Source: a virus. Taken from it: a stretch of DNA of 26,907 nt. Below are positions 13,888 to 20,032 of the stretch, one piece after another. Made by a program: the position numbers and the translations under genes. Within the stretch, counting starts at the first letter, position 1. Each line of letters starts with the position of its first letter. The notes under the pieces were generated by a model. It searched no databases. It saw nothing but the letters and a program-made list of their open reading frames with translations, and was not told where the DNA came from. Location of the stretch: IMG/VR virus record IMGVR_UViG_3300028844_004383, positions 1 to 26,907 of that record; one strand, 5' to 3'.

Positions 13888-14151
13888 ATGTCAAAAGTAA
13901 TTAAACCGTTATCTACTGAACTTGCTCTTAGTGCTACTGTAGGAAATACTGTCAGTACAGCTACAATGGTAAGAGTAGTAAATCTTTCTGCTGGTGATCT
14001 TACAATTACAAGATCAAATTCTTCAAATACTAAGATTGGCACCTTTAGCATGTTTGCTGACGGTGAAGCATTTGTAAGAAAAGATTCTACTGATATTTTG
14101 TTTGCATCTGGTGCAGGTGCAAATGCAACGAGCATTGCGATTTTAGACTAA
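13888..14151 (+). CDS. Small virion-type protein
   Basis: 87 residues from ATG 13888. An earlier in-frame ATG at 13876 exists, but the GGAGG (13878-13882) falls between the two and serves the second. The sequence is beta-rich and Thr/Ser/Ala-rich (TMVRVVNLSAGDLTITRS, then GTFSMFADGEAFVRKDSTD), a pattern I associate with small marine-phage structural proteins in which VRVVN and a late EAFV-K segment recur. An exact late promoter stands 20 bases upstream, and the next gene begins in a TAATG overlap. The position in the virion is unknown. Confidence 0.75.
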   Translation: MSKVIKPLSTELALSATVGNTVSTATMVRVVNLSAGDLTITRSNSSNTKIGTFSMFADGEAFVRKDSTDILFASGAGANATSIAILD

Positions 14152-14888
14152 TGGTTGAATCTTTATTTTATCCAACTGATGATACCAAACTCAACATAGC
14201 AAGAGGGCTTGTTAGAAAGACTGTATCTCTCTTTAAGTTTGGGTTTAACGATACTGTTGGAACGGCATACGAAACAATATGGGATGGTGGCGGAACATAT
14301 ACCTATCCCACAGTAGCCAATACTGTTGTAGTTACATCAGATGGTGCAGCTAACGATTCTGGTGTCAAAGTAACTGTAAGTGGATTAGATGCTAACTATG
14401 CTGATCTCTCAGAAGAAGTAACGTTAAATGCTTCTGGTACAGCTACAACAGGAAACACCTTTATTAGAGTGTTTAGATCCTTTAATAGTGGCAGCACAGA
14501 AATGAATTCCGATTCTGATGACATGGTTCTCACTCATAGTGGAACTACAGTAGCGCAATTAAAAGGCGAACATAACCAAACTCTTATGGCTGTGTATACA
14601 GTACCTGCTGGCAAGACATTTTACATGAAAAAGTTTATGGCCTCAAGTCATGTAGGAACAGGTAATATTTTTAATACAATAAAAATAGTAGCTAAGAAGC
14701 CTGATGGTGTGTTTAGAACTCAGTTTATTTTTGGCATGAAAGATGAATTTGATGTCAATGAGTTTGACGTGCCTTTAAAGTTTACAGAAAAAACAGATAT
14801 AGAAATTAGAGCTAAGACCTCTGCTGGAGATACAGATGTGTCTGCTTCTTTTGAAGGTGTCATCTACGATGATCCGGAGTACACGTAA
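14151..14888 (+). CDS. Virion structural protein, marine-phage family
   Basis: 245 residues, without Cys and rich in Thr, Ser, Val and Gly. The YETIWDGGGTYTYP segment, then VTVSGLDANYADLSEEVTLN, TFIRVFRSF and QTLMAVYTVPAGKTFYM, form the conserved backbone of a protein family repeatedly seen in marine phage genomes and annotated only as structural. The repeated strand-turn pattern suggests a beta-sandwich fibre, tail or capsid accessory protein. It is translationally coupled to both neighbours by TAATG and transcribed from the late promoter at 13861. Confidence 0.78.
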   Translation: MVESLFYPTDDTKLNIARGLVRKTVSLFKFGFNDTVGTAYETIWDGGGTYTYPTVANTVVVTSDGAANDSGVKVTVSGLDANYADLSEEVTLNASGTATTGNTFIRVFRSFNSGSTEMNSDSDDMVLTHSGTTVAQLKGEHNQTLMAVYTVPAGKTFYMKKFMASSHVGTGNIFNTIKIVAKKPDGVFRTQFIFGMKDEFDVNEFDVPLKFTEKTDIEIRAKTSAGDTDVSASFEGVIYDDPEYT

Positions 14889-15148
14889 TGGCAGACGATT
14901 TTTTTGATTTTGGTTTTTCGGCAGTTGATGAGTCTGAGTTAGAATCTTTTCAGAAGGTAACAGCAGAAGCTGAAGAAGCTTCAGCAAGTGCCTCGACGTA
15001 TGAAGAAAAGCTAAACAAATTATACAACGCTATATCTCCTTTACTTTCTAATCTAAAAAAGAATCCTGAAAAAGATTATATCTATTGGCCTGATAGATTA
15101 GATAAAGTGGAGAAGTTCGAAGATCATATTAATAAGATTATTAGTTAG
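14888..15148 (+). CDS. Small conserved T4-like phage protein
   Basis: 86 residues: an acidic start (MADDFFDFGFSAVDESELES), a helical Ala/Glu-rich middle, and the conserved C-terminal NPEKDYIYWPDRLDKVEKF. The last motif recurs in small proteins of cyano- and pelagi-type T4-like phages. It is probably a virion or assembly component because it is the third gene of a late unit. Its stop overlaps the end of the convergent gene on the other strand by eight bases. Confidence 0.75.
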   Translation: MADDFFDFGFSAVDESELESFQKVTAEAEEASASASTYEEKLNKLYNAISPLLSNLKKNPEKDYIYWPDRLDKVEKFEDHINKIIS

Positions 15149-15692
15149 AAAGTGGATTGTCTAACGATATCTGTATTTTATCGTTCATTCTTCTTTCTAA
15201 TTCTCTCATCTCTCTATCTGTGTCTTGATATAACTGATCTCGTTTATTGTCGAATCTTTGATCAGCCAAGTCGATCATTTCTCTAATTTCTTTTTCGGAC
15301 GATCTAACATCATCTTTGAGACGGTCAACTAAGTCTTCTACTCTGATAACATCGCCCTTTAAATCGTTTCTAATATCTCTGGCGTAGTCAGTAGCCTGAA
15401 GAACTGCATCTTCAGTTGCATTCATTTGTTCTTGAATAACAGAAAGCTGCTCTTCGATACCTGAAAGATCTGGTGCAACATATGTTGTTATCATATCTTT
15501 CATATCCATGTAATCGTTGTAAACAGTGAATGCACCATAAAGACCACCAATAACAGTACTGAGAACACCAAATGCTGCACCCGCAGTAATTGCAGTGATC
15601 TTTATTCCGAGAATCTTAAACTGTTTGTTTTTAAGATTCTCAATACCATCTTCTAATTTTTCTAATTCATCGCCTAAATCTTTTTCTGCCAT
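15141..15692 (-). CDS. Membrane protein with long coiled coil
   Basis: 183 residues. Residues about 28-57 form a long hydrophobic segment (ITAITAGAAFGVLSTVIGGL and onward). The rest is a charged coiled coil (about 70-175; NDLKGDVIRVEDLVDRLKDD, EKEIREMIDLADQRFDNKRD). AGGAG lies ten bases before the ATG. It is the last gene of the leftward operon and overlaps its upstream neighbour by 19 bases. The layout (N-terminal anchor, long rod) is like spanin/holin-accessory or tail-sheath-anchoring proteins, but no family is recognised. A 12-bp perfect inverted repeat lies in its first 84 coding bases. Confidence 0.65.
   Translation of the reverse strand: MAEKDLGDELEKLEDGIENLKNKQFKILGIKITAITAGAAFGVLSTVIGGLYGAFTVYNDYMDMKDMITTYVAPDLSGIEEQLSVIQEQMNATEDAVLQATDYARDIRNDLKGDVIRVEDLVDRLKDDVRSSEKEIREMIDLADQRFDNKRDQLYQDTDREMRELERRMNDKIQISLDNPLSN
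15609..15641 (-). other. 12-bp perfect inverted repeat in 5' coding region
   Basis: GAGAATCTTAAA (15609-15620) and TTTAAGATTCTC (15630-15641) are perfect complements with a nine-base loop. It lies 52-84 bases into the leftward gene that starts at 15692. No T-run follows in the direction of transcription, so it is not a standard terminator. It could be a translation-pausing, RNA-processing or protein-binding hairpin. Confidence 0.55.
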
Positions 15693-16297
15693 TTCACAAA
15701 TGCTCCTATTCTATCATGAATGTCAGGATCTTCTATGTACTCATACCCATTTGGAGGAGACTTTTGTTGTTCTTTCCATACAGGAATAAACTCTGAGATG
15801 TTTTTGCGAAAATCAGGATTAGATCTAAAATGTACCTCAATTAGTTTTCCACCAATAAATTCGCAGTTTATTTTGGGCTTATCTTTAAACTCTTCTAATA
15901 GTTCAGGAAAGGGTACTTGATCGTCTGTTTTTACCCATCGGTCCCATTTAACAAACGTATCTTCTGACTTAATTCCTTCAACACAAAGAGACTGTTGGCC
16001 GTATTCATAATCTACTGATAGATGCCTACCCTCAAACCACTCACACCAAAAGTGACCAACATTTAGGTTTAACGTATACTTTTCAATCCAAAGTTTTTTA
16101 GCACCAAGACCAAGGCCGAGTGCGTTAACACATGGTCTAACAATATAATGATTTGGCTCTGGAACATCAGTTCCTACCGGACCACAGATGTAACCAAGTT
16201 TACGTGATAGGATAAGTTTATCCACCACCCACAGTTCATCTGGGTCCGCAGTTTTCCAATATAGATCTTCTTCTGTATCTTCGTAAATTGAAATCAT
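15674..16297 (-). CDS. Conserved marine-phage protein of unknown function
   Basis: 207 residues. DKLILSRKLGYICGPVGTDV, then NHYIVRPCVNALGLGLGAKK, form a Gly-rich strand-loop region reminiscent of nucleotide-binding folds (possibly ATP-grasp-like). FWCEWFEGRHLSVDYEYGQQ follows. The C-terminal part is Trp/Pro-rich (PVWKEQQKSPPNGYEYIEDP). The pattern is one I have seen in T4-like marine phage proteins without assigned function. No signal peptide or membrane segment is seen, unlike its neighbours. The ATG overlaps the previous stop (ATGA) and lacks its own ribosome-binding site, so it depends on translational coupling. Confidence 0.7.
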   Translation of the reverse strand: MISIYEDTEEDLYWKTADPDELWVVDKLILSRKLGYICGPVGTDVPEPNHYIVRPCVNALGLGLGAKKLWIEKYTLNLNVGHFWCEWFEGRHLSVDYEYGQQSLCVEGIKSEDTFVKWDRWVKTDDQVPFPELLEEFKDKPKINCEFIGGKLIEVHFRSNPDFRKNISEFIPVWKEQQKSPPNGYEYIEDPDIHDRIGAFVKWQKKI

Positions 16298-16623
16298 TTT
16301 TTGTTTGCTGTTAAAGCCTCTTTACCATAGAAAGCTGCAACAATAGCTGCAACAGATACAAAGTAGGTAGGTGCAATATCTTTTAAAAGACCAGATGCAC
16401 CTTCAAATCCAAGGACACTGGCTAGGATAATTGCAAATGGATAAAGTAACATTCCACCTAACGCAAACCATGCCATGTTCCTTTGTGCGTCTTGTCTCTT
16501 ATCTTCATTCTCAATCTGAATAAGCTTCTCACCTCTAGCCATTTCTTCATCGGTTAGTACACCATCACCATCAACATCGAATTGATTATATATCGAATCT
16601 TGCTGTAATGTTTTACCAGCCAT
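16294..16623 (-). CDS. EF-hand protein with two membrane segments (holin-like)
   Basis: 109 residues. A canonical calcium-binding EF-hand loop DVDGDGVLTDEE lies at residues 16-27 with all ligand positions (1, 3, 5, 12) and Gly at 6. A charged helix (EKLIQIENEDKRQDAQRN) follows, then two hydrophobic segments, about 50-70 (WFALGGMLLYPFAIILASVL) and 86-100 (YFVSVAAIVAAFYG). The short C-terminus is basic. AGGAGG stands five bases before the ATG. Small size and two membrane helices suggest a holin or membrane channel. A calcium sensor in front of it would be a way to gate activity; that is inference. Confidence 0.75.
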   Translation of the reverse strand: MAGKTLQQDSIYNQFDVDGDGVLTDEEMARGEKLIQIENEDKRQDAQRNMAWFALGGMLLYPFAIILASVLGFEGASGLLKDIAPTYFVSVAAIVAAFYGKEALTANKK

Positions 16624-16624
16624 A

Positions 16625-16855
16625 CTAGCCTCCTAAGCCTGTGCTACTAAAGGCAGAAGTGAGTTGTGGACCAAATGCTGCTGCTGCCCAAAGCATTGCA
16701 CCAATAGCACCGACTCCGATAATAACCCATTTCATTTTCATATCATCGACAGACATCTTGATGCCGATTAGTTCATTACTCAGAACTCTGAGCGAAAGCT
16801 CCATCTTGCCTTCTGGCATATCGATAGGCTGTTGAATTTCTTTCTTATTTTCCAT
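16625..16855 (-). CDS. Small membrane protein with one C-terminal helix
   Basis: 76 residues. A polar helical N-terminus (KMELSLRVLSNELIGIKMSVDDMKMK) is followed by a membrane segment at about 43-63 (WVIIGVGAIGAMLWAAAAFG) and a short Gly/Ser tail. The AAGGAG site is good. It sits between the thermonuclease and EF-hand protein genes with one-base spacing. The helix-plus-anchor layout is like a small XhlA-type holin partner and echoes the gene at 7114, but the sequences do not look related. Confidence 0.65.
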   Translation of the reverse strand: MENKKEIQQPIDMPEGKMELSLRVLSNELIGIKMSVDDMKMKWVIIGVGAIGAMLWAAAAFGPQLTSAFSSTGLGG

Positions 16856-17298
16856 TATTTTTCTCCTTCAAGAGTTATTTTACCTTCGTTTATTAGACGC
16901 TCTCTATTAGCCATATGCTGTGCATGAACGTCATCCTTGCTCTGACCATGATAAGGAACGGCATGACCCTCTTCGATAAGGATTTCTGTAGCTCTTTTTT
17001 CTTCAATCAAAAAGTCGCCAAGTATACGACCAAACTTACCTTTTGCGTCTTCTCCACTTCTATCAATTTCAGTTTTTAGAATTTGAGAAGATCCAATAGG
17101 AAGAATTTCTTTTAGTCTATCTTTACTAGCTAGGCCAAATTGTTTTTCTACTAAGTCTCTTGTTCTAGATTCTGGGGTATCAATGCCCATCATTCTAACT
17201 CTTTCTTTGTGCATCCAAACACCAAATCCAAGATCTATATCAATATCTACAGTATCACCGTCAACCACTTTAAGAATTTTGCATTTATATTCGTACAT
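16855..17298 (-). CDS. Thermonuclease (staphylococcal nuclease fold)
   Basis: 147 residues from ATG 17298, preferred because a GGAG stands six bases upstream. The ATG at 17310, which overlaps the previous stop, is the alternative. KVVDGDTVDIDIDLGF gives the first metal-binding Asp. RVRMMGIDTPESR supplies Arg35, Asp40, Thr41 and Glu43 equivalents, and GKFGRILGDF the Arg87 equivalent, so the active site is complete. The enzyme cleaves DNA or RNA with calcium. Unlike bacterial secreted homologues it has no signal peptide and should stay in the cytoplasm, even though the five genes before it encode exported proteins. Roles in host DNA breakdown or attack on competing phages are possible. Confidence 0.88.
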   Translation of the reverse strand: MYEYKCKILKVVDGDTVDIDIDLGFGVWMHKERVRMMGIDTPESRTRDLVEKQFGLASKDRLKEILPIGSSQILKTEIDRSGEDAKGKFGRILGDFLIEEKRATEILIEEGHAVPYHGQSKDDVHAQHMANRERLINEGKITLEGEK

Positions 17299-17309
17299 AG
17301 TTATCTCCA

Positions 17310-17744
17310 TTAGCCCTGAAATTGTAAGGCTCTAAGTTGTTGAATTTCTTGTTCTAGTCTCATTACTTCAAGCTGCTTTTTTCGCAGTTCAAGTTCATAT
17401 AGCCTGTTACAATCCACTCTAGACTTAGGTTTTTTGCCTAAAGGAATAATAATTCGAGCAAAGACACCAACGTCACCTACCCGTGAGTCAACGTAACCAT
17501 TCAGAGGATCTGTATATCCTCTACCAATAATTCCTGTTACGCCAAATTCTAAATTAGTAGCAGAGCCAATTGCGTTAGTGCAGTCTAGATCACCAGCTTT
17601 AAATCTGTCTGATTGGTAACTTCCCGGAGCAGTCGGTATCGATAGATTTAAAGAACTACTTGATTGTCCGAATGAGACAGAAGACCAAAACAAAATAATT
17701 ACTAGAGACAATAAAATTAGTTTAATAGAATTATATCTGTTCAT
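17310..17744 (-). CDS. Sec-exported protein of unknown function
   Basis: 144 residues from the ATG at 17744, chosen because AAGGTG lies just upstream; a start 18 bases earlier is weaker. A strong signal peptide (IKLILLSLVIILFWSSVSFG, cleavage after SFG) is followed by a Ser-rich start. The rest is a beta-rich core (LEFGVTGIIGRGYTDPLNGY, VGVFARIIIPLG) with Cys in DLDCTNAIG and VDCNRLYEL, and a C-terminal coiled coil (KKQLEVMRLEQEIQQLRAL). The pattern suggests a periplasmic or outer-membrane beta protein with an oligomerising tail. It belongs to a run of five adjacent exported-protein genes. Confidence 0.72.
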   Translation of the reverse strand: MNRYNSIKLILLSLVIILFWSSVSFGQSSSSLNLSIPTAPGSYQSDRFKAGDLDCTNAIGSATNLEFGVTGIIGRGYTDPLNGYVDSRVGDVGVFARIIIPLGKKPKSRVDCNRLYELELRKKQLEVMRLEQEIQQLRALQFQG

Positions 17745-17746
17745 AA

Positions 17747-18121
17747 CTACACCTTTGAACATATTCTAGAATCAATTCCAGATGAAACGCTGTCTTCTAA
17801 AACTCTTTTAGAAGACGTACATATGTATTCAATACGATCACAATCTATCTCTCTTAAGTAAATTTTAATAGTTTTACGACTTAAGTACGGGACGTTCACT
17901 ATTTTATAATTTGTTGCAAAAGGAATTGTTTTCCAGTCTTTGTCAAATACAGAAACCTCATAATAATCTATGTCTTTTCTTTTATTAAAAAGAGTCATAG
18001 TTGTTGTAACCACACCTTCTAGGAAGGATGGACTAAATTTAGGATAAGTGGGTGTCCATTCATGGGCATTAGCGGTAGTAGACATCAATAATGTCACTAC
18101 TGCTACAATGAAGGTCTTCAT
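17747..18121 (-). CDS. Exported PapD-chaperone-like protein
   Basis: 124 residues from ATG 18121, which overlaps the previous stop; longer readings of the frame would run into the upstream gene and hide the signal peptide. The signal peptide is MKTFIVAVVTLLMSTTANA. The mature part looks like a single immunoglobulin-like domain: TTTMTLFNKRKDIDYYEVSV, then FDKDWKTIPF, and VPYLSRKTIKIYLRE, similar to the first domain of periplasmic pilus chaperones. C-terminal Cys residues (DCDRIEYICTSS, SRICSKV) could form disulfides. It follows directly after the pilin-like gene, the usual subunit-chaperone order. The assignment rests on fold-like patterns only. Its signal-peptide coding region and its 3' part each contain a large hairpin. 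Confidence 0.6.
   Translation of the reverse strand: MKTFIVAVVTLLMSTTANAHEWTPTYPKFSPSFLEGVVTTTMTLFNKRKDIDYYEVSVFDKDWKTIPFATNYKIVNVPYLSRKTIKIYLREIDCDRIEYICTSSKRVLEDSVSSGIDSRICSKV
17792..17816 (-). other. 11-bp perfect inverted repeat with 3-base loop
   Basis: GTCTTCTAAAA (17792-17802) and TTTTAGAAGAC (17806-17816) are perfect complements around a three-base loop. It lies in the 3' part of the chaperone-like gene, 48 bases before the next start on the leftward strand. No T-run follows. An RNA processing or stabilising element between two exported-protein genes is possible. Confidence 0.55.
18071..18104 (-). other. Long imperfect hairpin within signal-peptide codons
   Basis: Positions 18071-18085 and 18091-18104 pair over 13 bases with one bulge and one mismatch around the loop CAATA. 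On the leftward transcript it begins 17 bases after the start codon at 18121. A stem this close to the start can slow early translation or be a target of regulation. Confidence 0.4.
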
Positions 18122-18618
18122 TACTTTGCAATACACTCTGCGGTTATATTTGCAGAGTACTGACCGCCCGGAAAAGACTTTCCTGCACCGTAGGATACTT
18201 CCGAATCGATCTGAAACCATACAGCACCAGACTGCGTTAGATCATATTCAGTTACGTTTTCGTATTCAACTTTATCAGTTTCGTAACCAGATTGTGCTGC
18301 ATTAGATGTCTGTGATACTGTTACTTCTCCGTCCCAATTAAGAGCATCAGTTAAAGTTGGGGAAGACGCAAACGATTGTGGCCAAGATACTTTAGCTTTA
18401 TAATAGTCTGCTGATGTAACGTCGAAACGAACGACAGGGAATATTCCTCCATCTACAGGATCTGTGCTTAACGAATCGGGAGTTGGGTTTCCATATACGC
18501 CAGCAGTATCCGTGTAAATGCTACATTTTGAGGACACGTTTCCTGTAATCGGAACATTTTCTGCACTAGAAATACCTGCTATAAAAATAGCAGATAGCAT
18601 GAAAGTAGTTCTTAACAT
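18121..18618 (-). CDS. Exported pilin-like/beta-sandwich protein
   Basis: 165 residues with signal peptide MLRTTFMLSAIFIAGISSA. The mature protein has Cys near each end (SSKCSIYTDTAGVYGNP; ITAECIAK), as in pilins and spore-coat-U-like proteins with one conserved disulfide. A beta-rich, Ser/Thr/Val-rich body lies between (FPVVRFDVTSADYYKAKVSW; GAVWFQIDSEVSYGAG), ending in FPGGQYSANITAE. GGAG lies upstream of the ATG. The adjoining downstream gene encodes a PapD-like chaperone candidate. No usher gene is visible, so if a surface fibre is made it must use host machinery or be a monomeric surface protein. The family is not firmly identified. Confidence 0.65.
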   Translation of the reverse strand: MLRTTFMLSAIFIAGISSAENVPITGNVSSKCSIYTDTAGVYGNPTPDSLSTDPVDGGIFPVVRFDVTSADYYKAKVSWPQSFASSPTLTDALNWDGEVTVSQTSNAAQSGYETDKVEYENVTEYDLTQSGAVWFQIDSEVSYGAGKSFPGGQYSANITAECIAK

Positions 18619-18621
18619 TTT

Positions 18622-19536
18622 TTATTCTCCGGTTAATTCTTCTCTATCATATTGAGAGCGTACCATAGAATAATATTTGGCACTTCGTGCCAGTTGCCTC
18701 AACGCCCTGTTATTATCAGGTAATTGTTCATCTTCGATTTCATATTTATCAGAATATTCATTACTATCAAACTCAACATCATAATATGGATTAATTAGAG
18801 TAATATTAGAAAGTTCTTTAAAGGTGTTATTCTGTTGTTTTAGGTCAATCAATCCACCAACAGAAGGGTCTGTCATTAAAAGTCTTTGAAGTTCATCGTT
18901 CGATTCTTCTAAAACAACTAAGTTTTCACTTTCGTTTTTAATACTATTTTCTTCTTGTAATTCTATCCAGTATTCGTAAAGGTCATTGTCAGAGTTTAAC
19001 TCAGTAATACTGTTTAGGTATTTATAAACAGCATCCAAAAAACCGGGACATGATGGATTTGAAAGAGGATTAATACATATTAATGAATCTTCTGCGATAT
19101 CCATTCTGTAAGAATACGTCATAGAAGGATCAGTGACAGTTCCATCACCTTCTACAGTAATGCTACCCTGACCCCATTGCTCGCCCGGTATTCCAGTAAA
19201 CCTAAAATTCTTTTGAATTGAGTTGCTTGGTAATCCTGACCAATCATCAACCTCTTCAAAAATGTAGCCACCGTTGACCGTATCTACGTTACGCACGTAG
19301 ACCTTAGCATCATCATTTGTTTCTTTTGTCATAACGTAGTAGTAGACAACACCGTTTACTTGCAATGTAACTGTTGGTGCTGAAAAGTCTGGTAGCACTC
19401 CAGTCATTGACCAAGAAAGTGCATTTTGTGCGGCGTTGTTTGTTACACCATATATACTATCCGCCCAAGAGCAACGCCAAGATGCCAACAACAACAGCAC
19501 TGCCGATGAGAGTAGTACGAGTGTCCGGGTCAACAT
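18622..19536 (-). CDS. Large exported protein overlapping the upstream gene by 80 bases
   Basis: 304 residues from ATG 19536, chosen for GGAGG five bases upstream and because it places a signal peptide (MLTRTLVLLSSAVLLLLASW, cleavage near SWA) at the N-terminus. A longer reading would add 27 residues read out of frame from the upstream gene. The mature part has beta-rich segments (TVTLQVNGVVYYYVMTKE, YIFEEVDDWSGLP, WGQGSITVEGDG), a Cys-containing CINPLSNPSCPGFLDAVYKY and an acidic C-terminal half. Its first 80 coding bases also encode the C-terminal membrane helix of the upstream gene in another frame. No function is known. Confidence 0.72.
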   Translation of the reverse strand: MLTRTLVLLSSAVLLLLASWRCSWADSIYGVTNNAAQNALSWSMTGVLPDFSAPTVTLQVNGVVYYYVMTKETNDDAKVYVRNVDTVNGGYIFEEVDDWSGLPSNSIQKNFRFTGIPGEQWGQGSITVEGDGTVTDPSMTYSYRMDIAEDSLICINPLSNPSCPGFLDAVYKYLNSITELNSDNDLYEYWIELQEENSIKNESENLVVLEESNDELQRLLMTDPSVGGLIDLKQQNNTFKELSNITLINPYYDVEFDSNEYSDKYEIEDEQLPDNNRALRQLARSAKYYSMVRSQYDREELTGE

Positions 19537-20023
19537 TAATGCCTCCACTATTTCGTGCGTCTGGTCTACGTTCTTGGTTAATGGGCTTATCCCATTCAGT
19601 TTTTGCCTGTTCGCCAATCATTCCATCGATAGGGCATGGTGTACCTGCATCCATCATAGCTGTAAAAATTCTAGGATCTTGGCACATTACTGATACTGCT
19701 GCCACCTTCATTCCCATATCATATAGTGTCTTAGCATTTTTAAGCTTTTCACAGTTCATGTCTCTGATGGTGGATCCAGCAGATATGCCAAGGATCTGCG
19801 TTTGTACAGCCCCCGAAATTCCGATTGTACATAAGTCTGAATTTGAAGAATTTATGCTTGGTGAAATAGCAGAAGGTGGTGCTGAAATTATAGTCGATGT
19901 AGATTCTGATGTTGTATCAACAGTACTTTCTGTGTAATTTTCAGTTACTATTGGATCAGTTTGTGAAAATGCAATGTTAGGAAACATGAAGAACGCTATT
20001 ACAAATAGAATCTTTTTAATCAT
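19457..20023 (-). CDS. Exported protein with C-terminal membrane helix
   Basis: 188 residues. Signal peptide MIKKILFVIAFFMFPNIAFS, then a Ser/Thr-rich low-complexity linker (about 28-65). The conserved-looking core is TIRDMNCEKLKNAKTLYDMG, followed by KVAAVSVMCQDPRIFTAM and TPCPIDGMIGEQAK, with four Cys. The protein ends in the membrane segment LIGSAVVVGILALLLGG. Two topogenic signals imply a periplasmic domain tethered to the inner membrane. The core pattern recurs in marine phages, as far as I recall, without known function. GAGG stands just before the ATG. The last 80 bases overlap the signal peptide of the next gene. Confidence 0.72.
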   Translation of the reverse strand: MIKKILFVIAFFMFPNIAFSQTDPIVTENYTESTVDTTSESTSTIISAPPSAISPSINSSNSDLCTIGISGAVQTQILGISAGSTIRDMNCEKLKNAKTLYDMGMKVAAVSVMCQDPRIFTAMMDAGTPCPIDGMIGEQAKTEWDKPINQERRPDARNSGGINVDPDTRTTLIGSAVVVGILALLLGG

Positions 20024-20032
20024 TTTATATCC

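Noticed and set aside
19019-19026. Exact late-promoter sequence on the minus strand (TATTTATA on plus)
   Set aside because: It lies in the middle of the 18622-19536 gene, about 400 bases from the next start, and is explained by codons for Tyr-Lys-Tyr. An internal late promoter cannot be excluded.
19374-19937. 187-codon plus-strand frame within the leftward operon
   Set aside because: It is antisense to two exported-protein genes that have signal peptides, ribosome-binding sites and a coherent order. The plus-strand frame has no such support.
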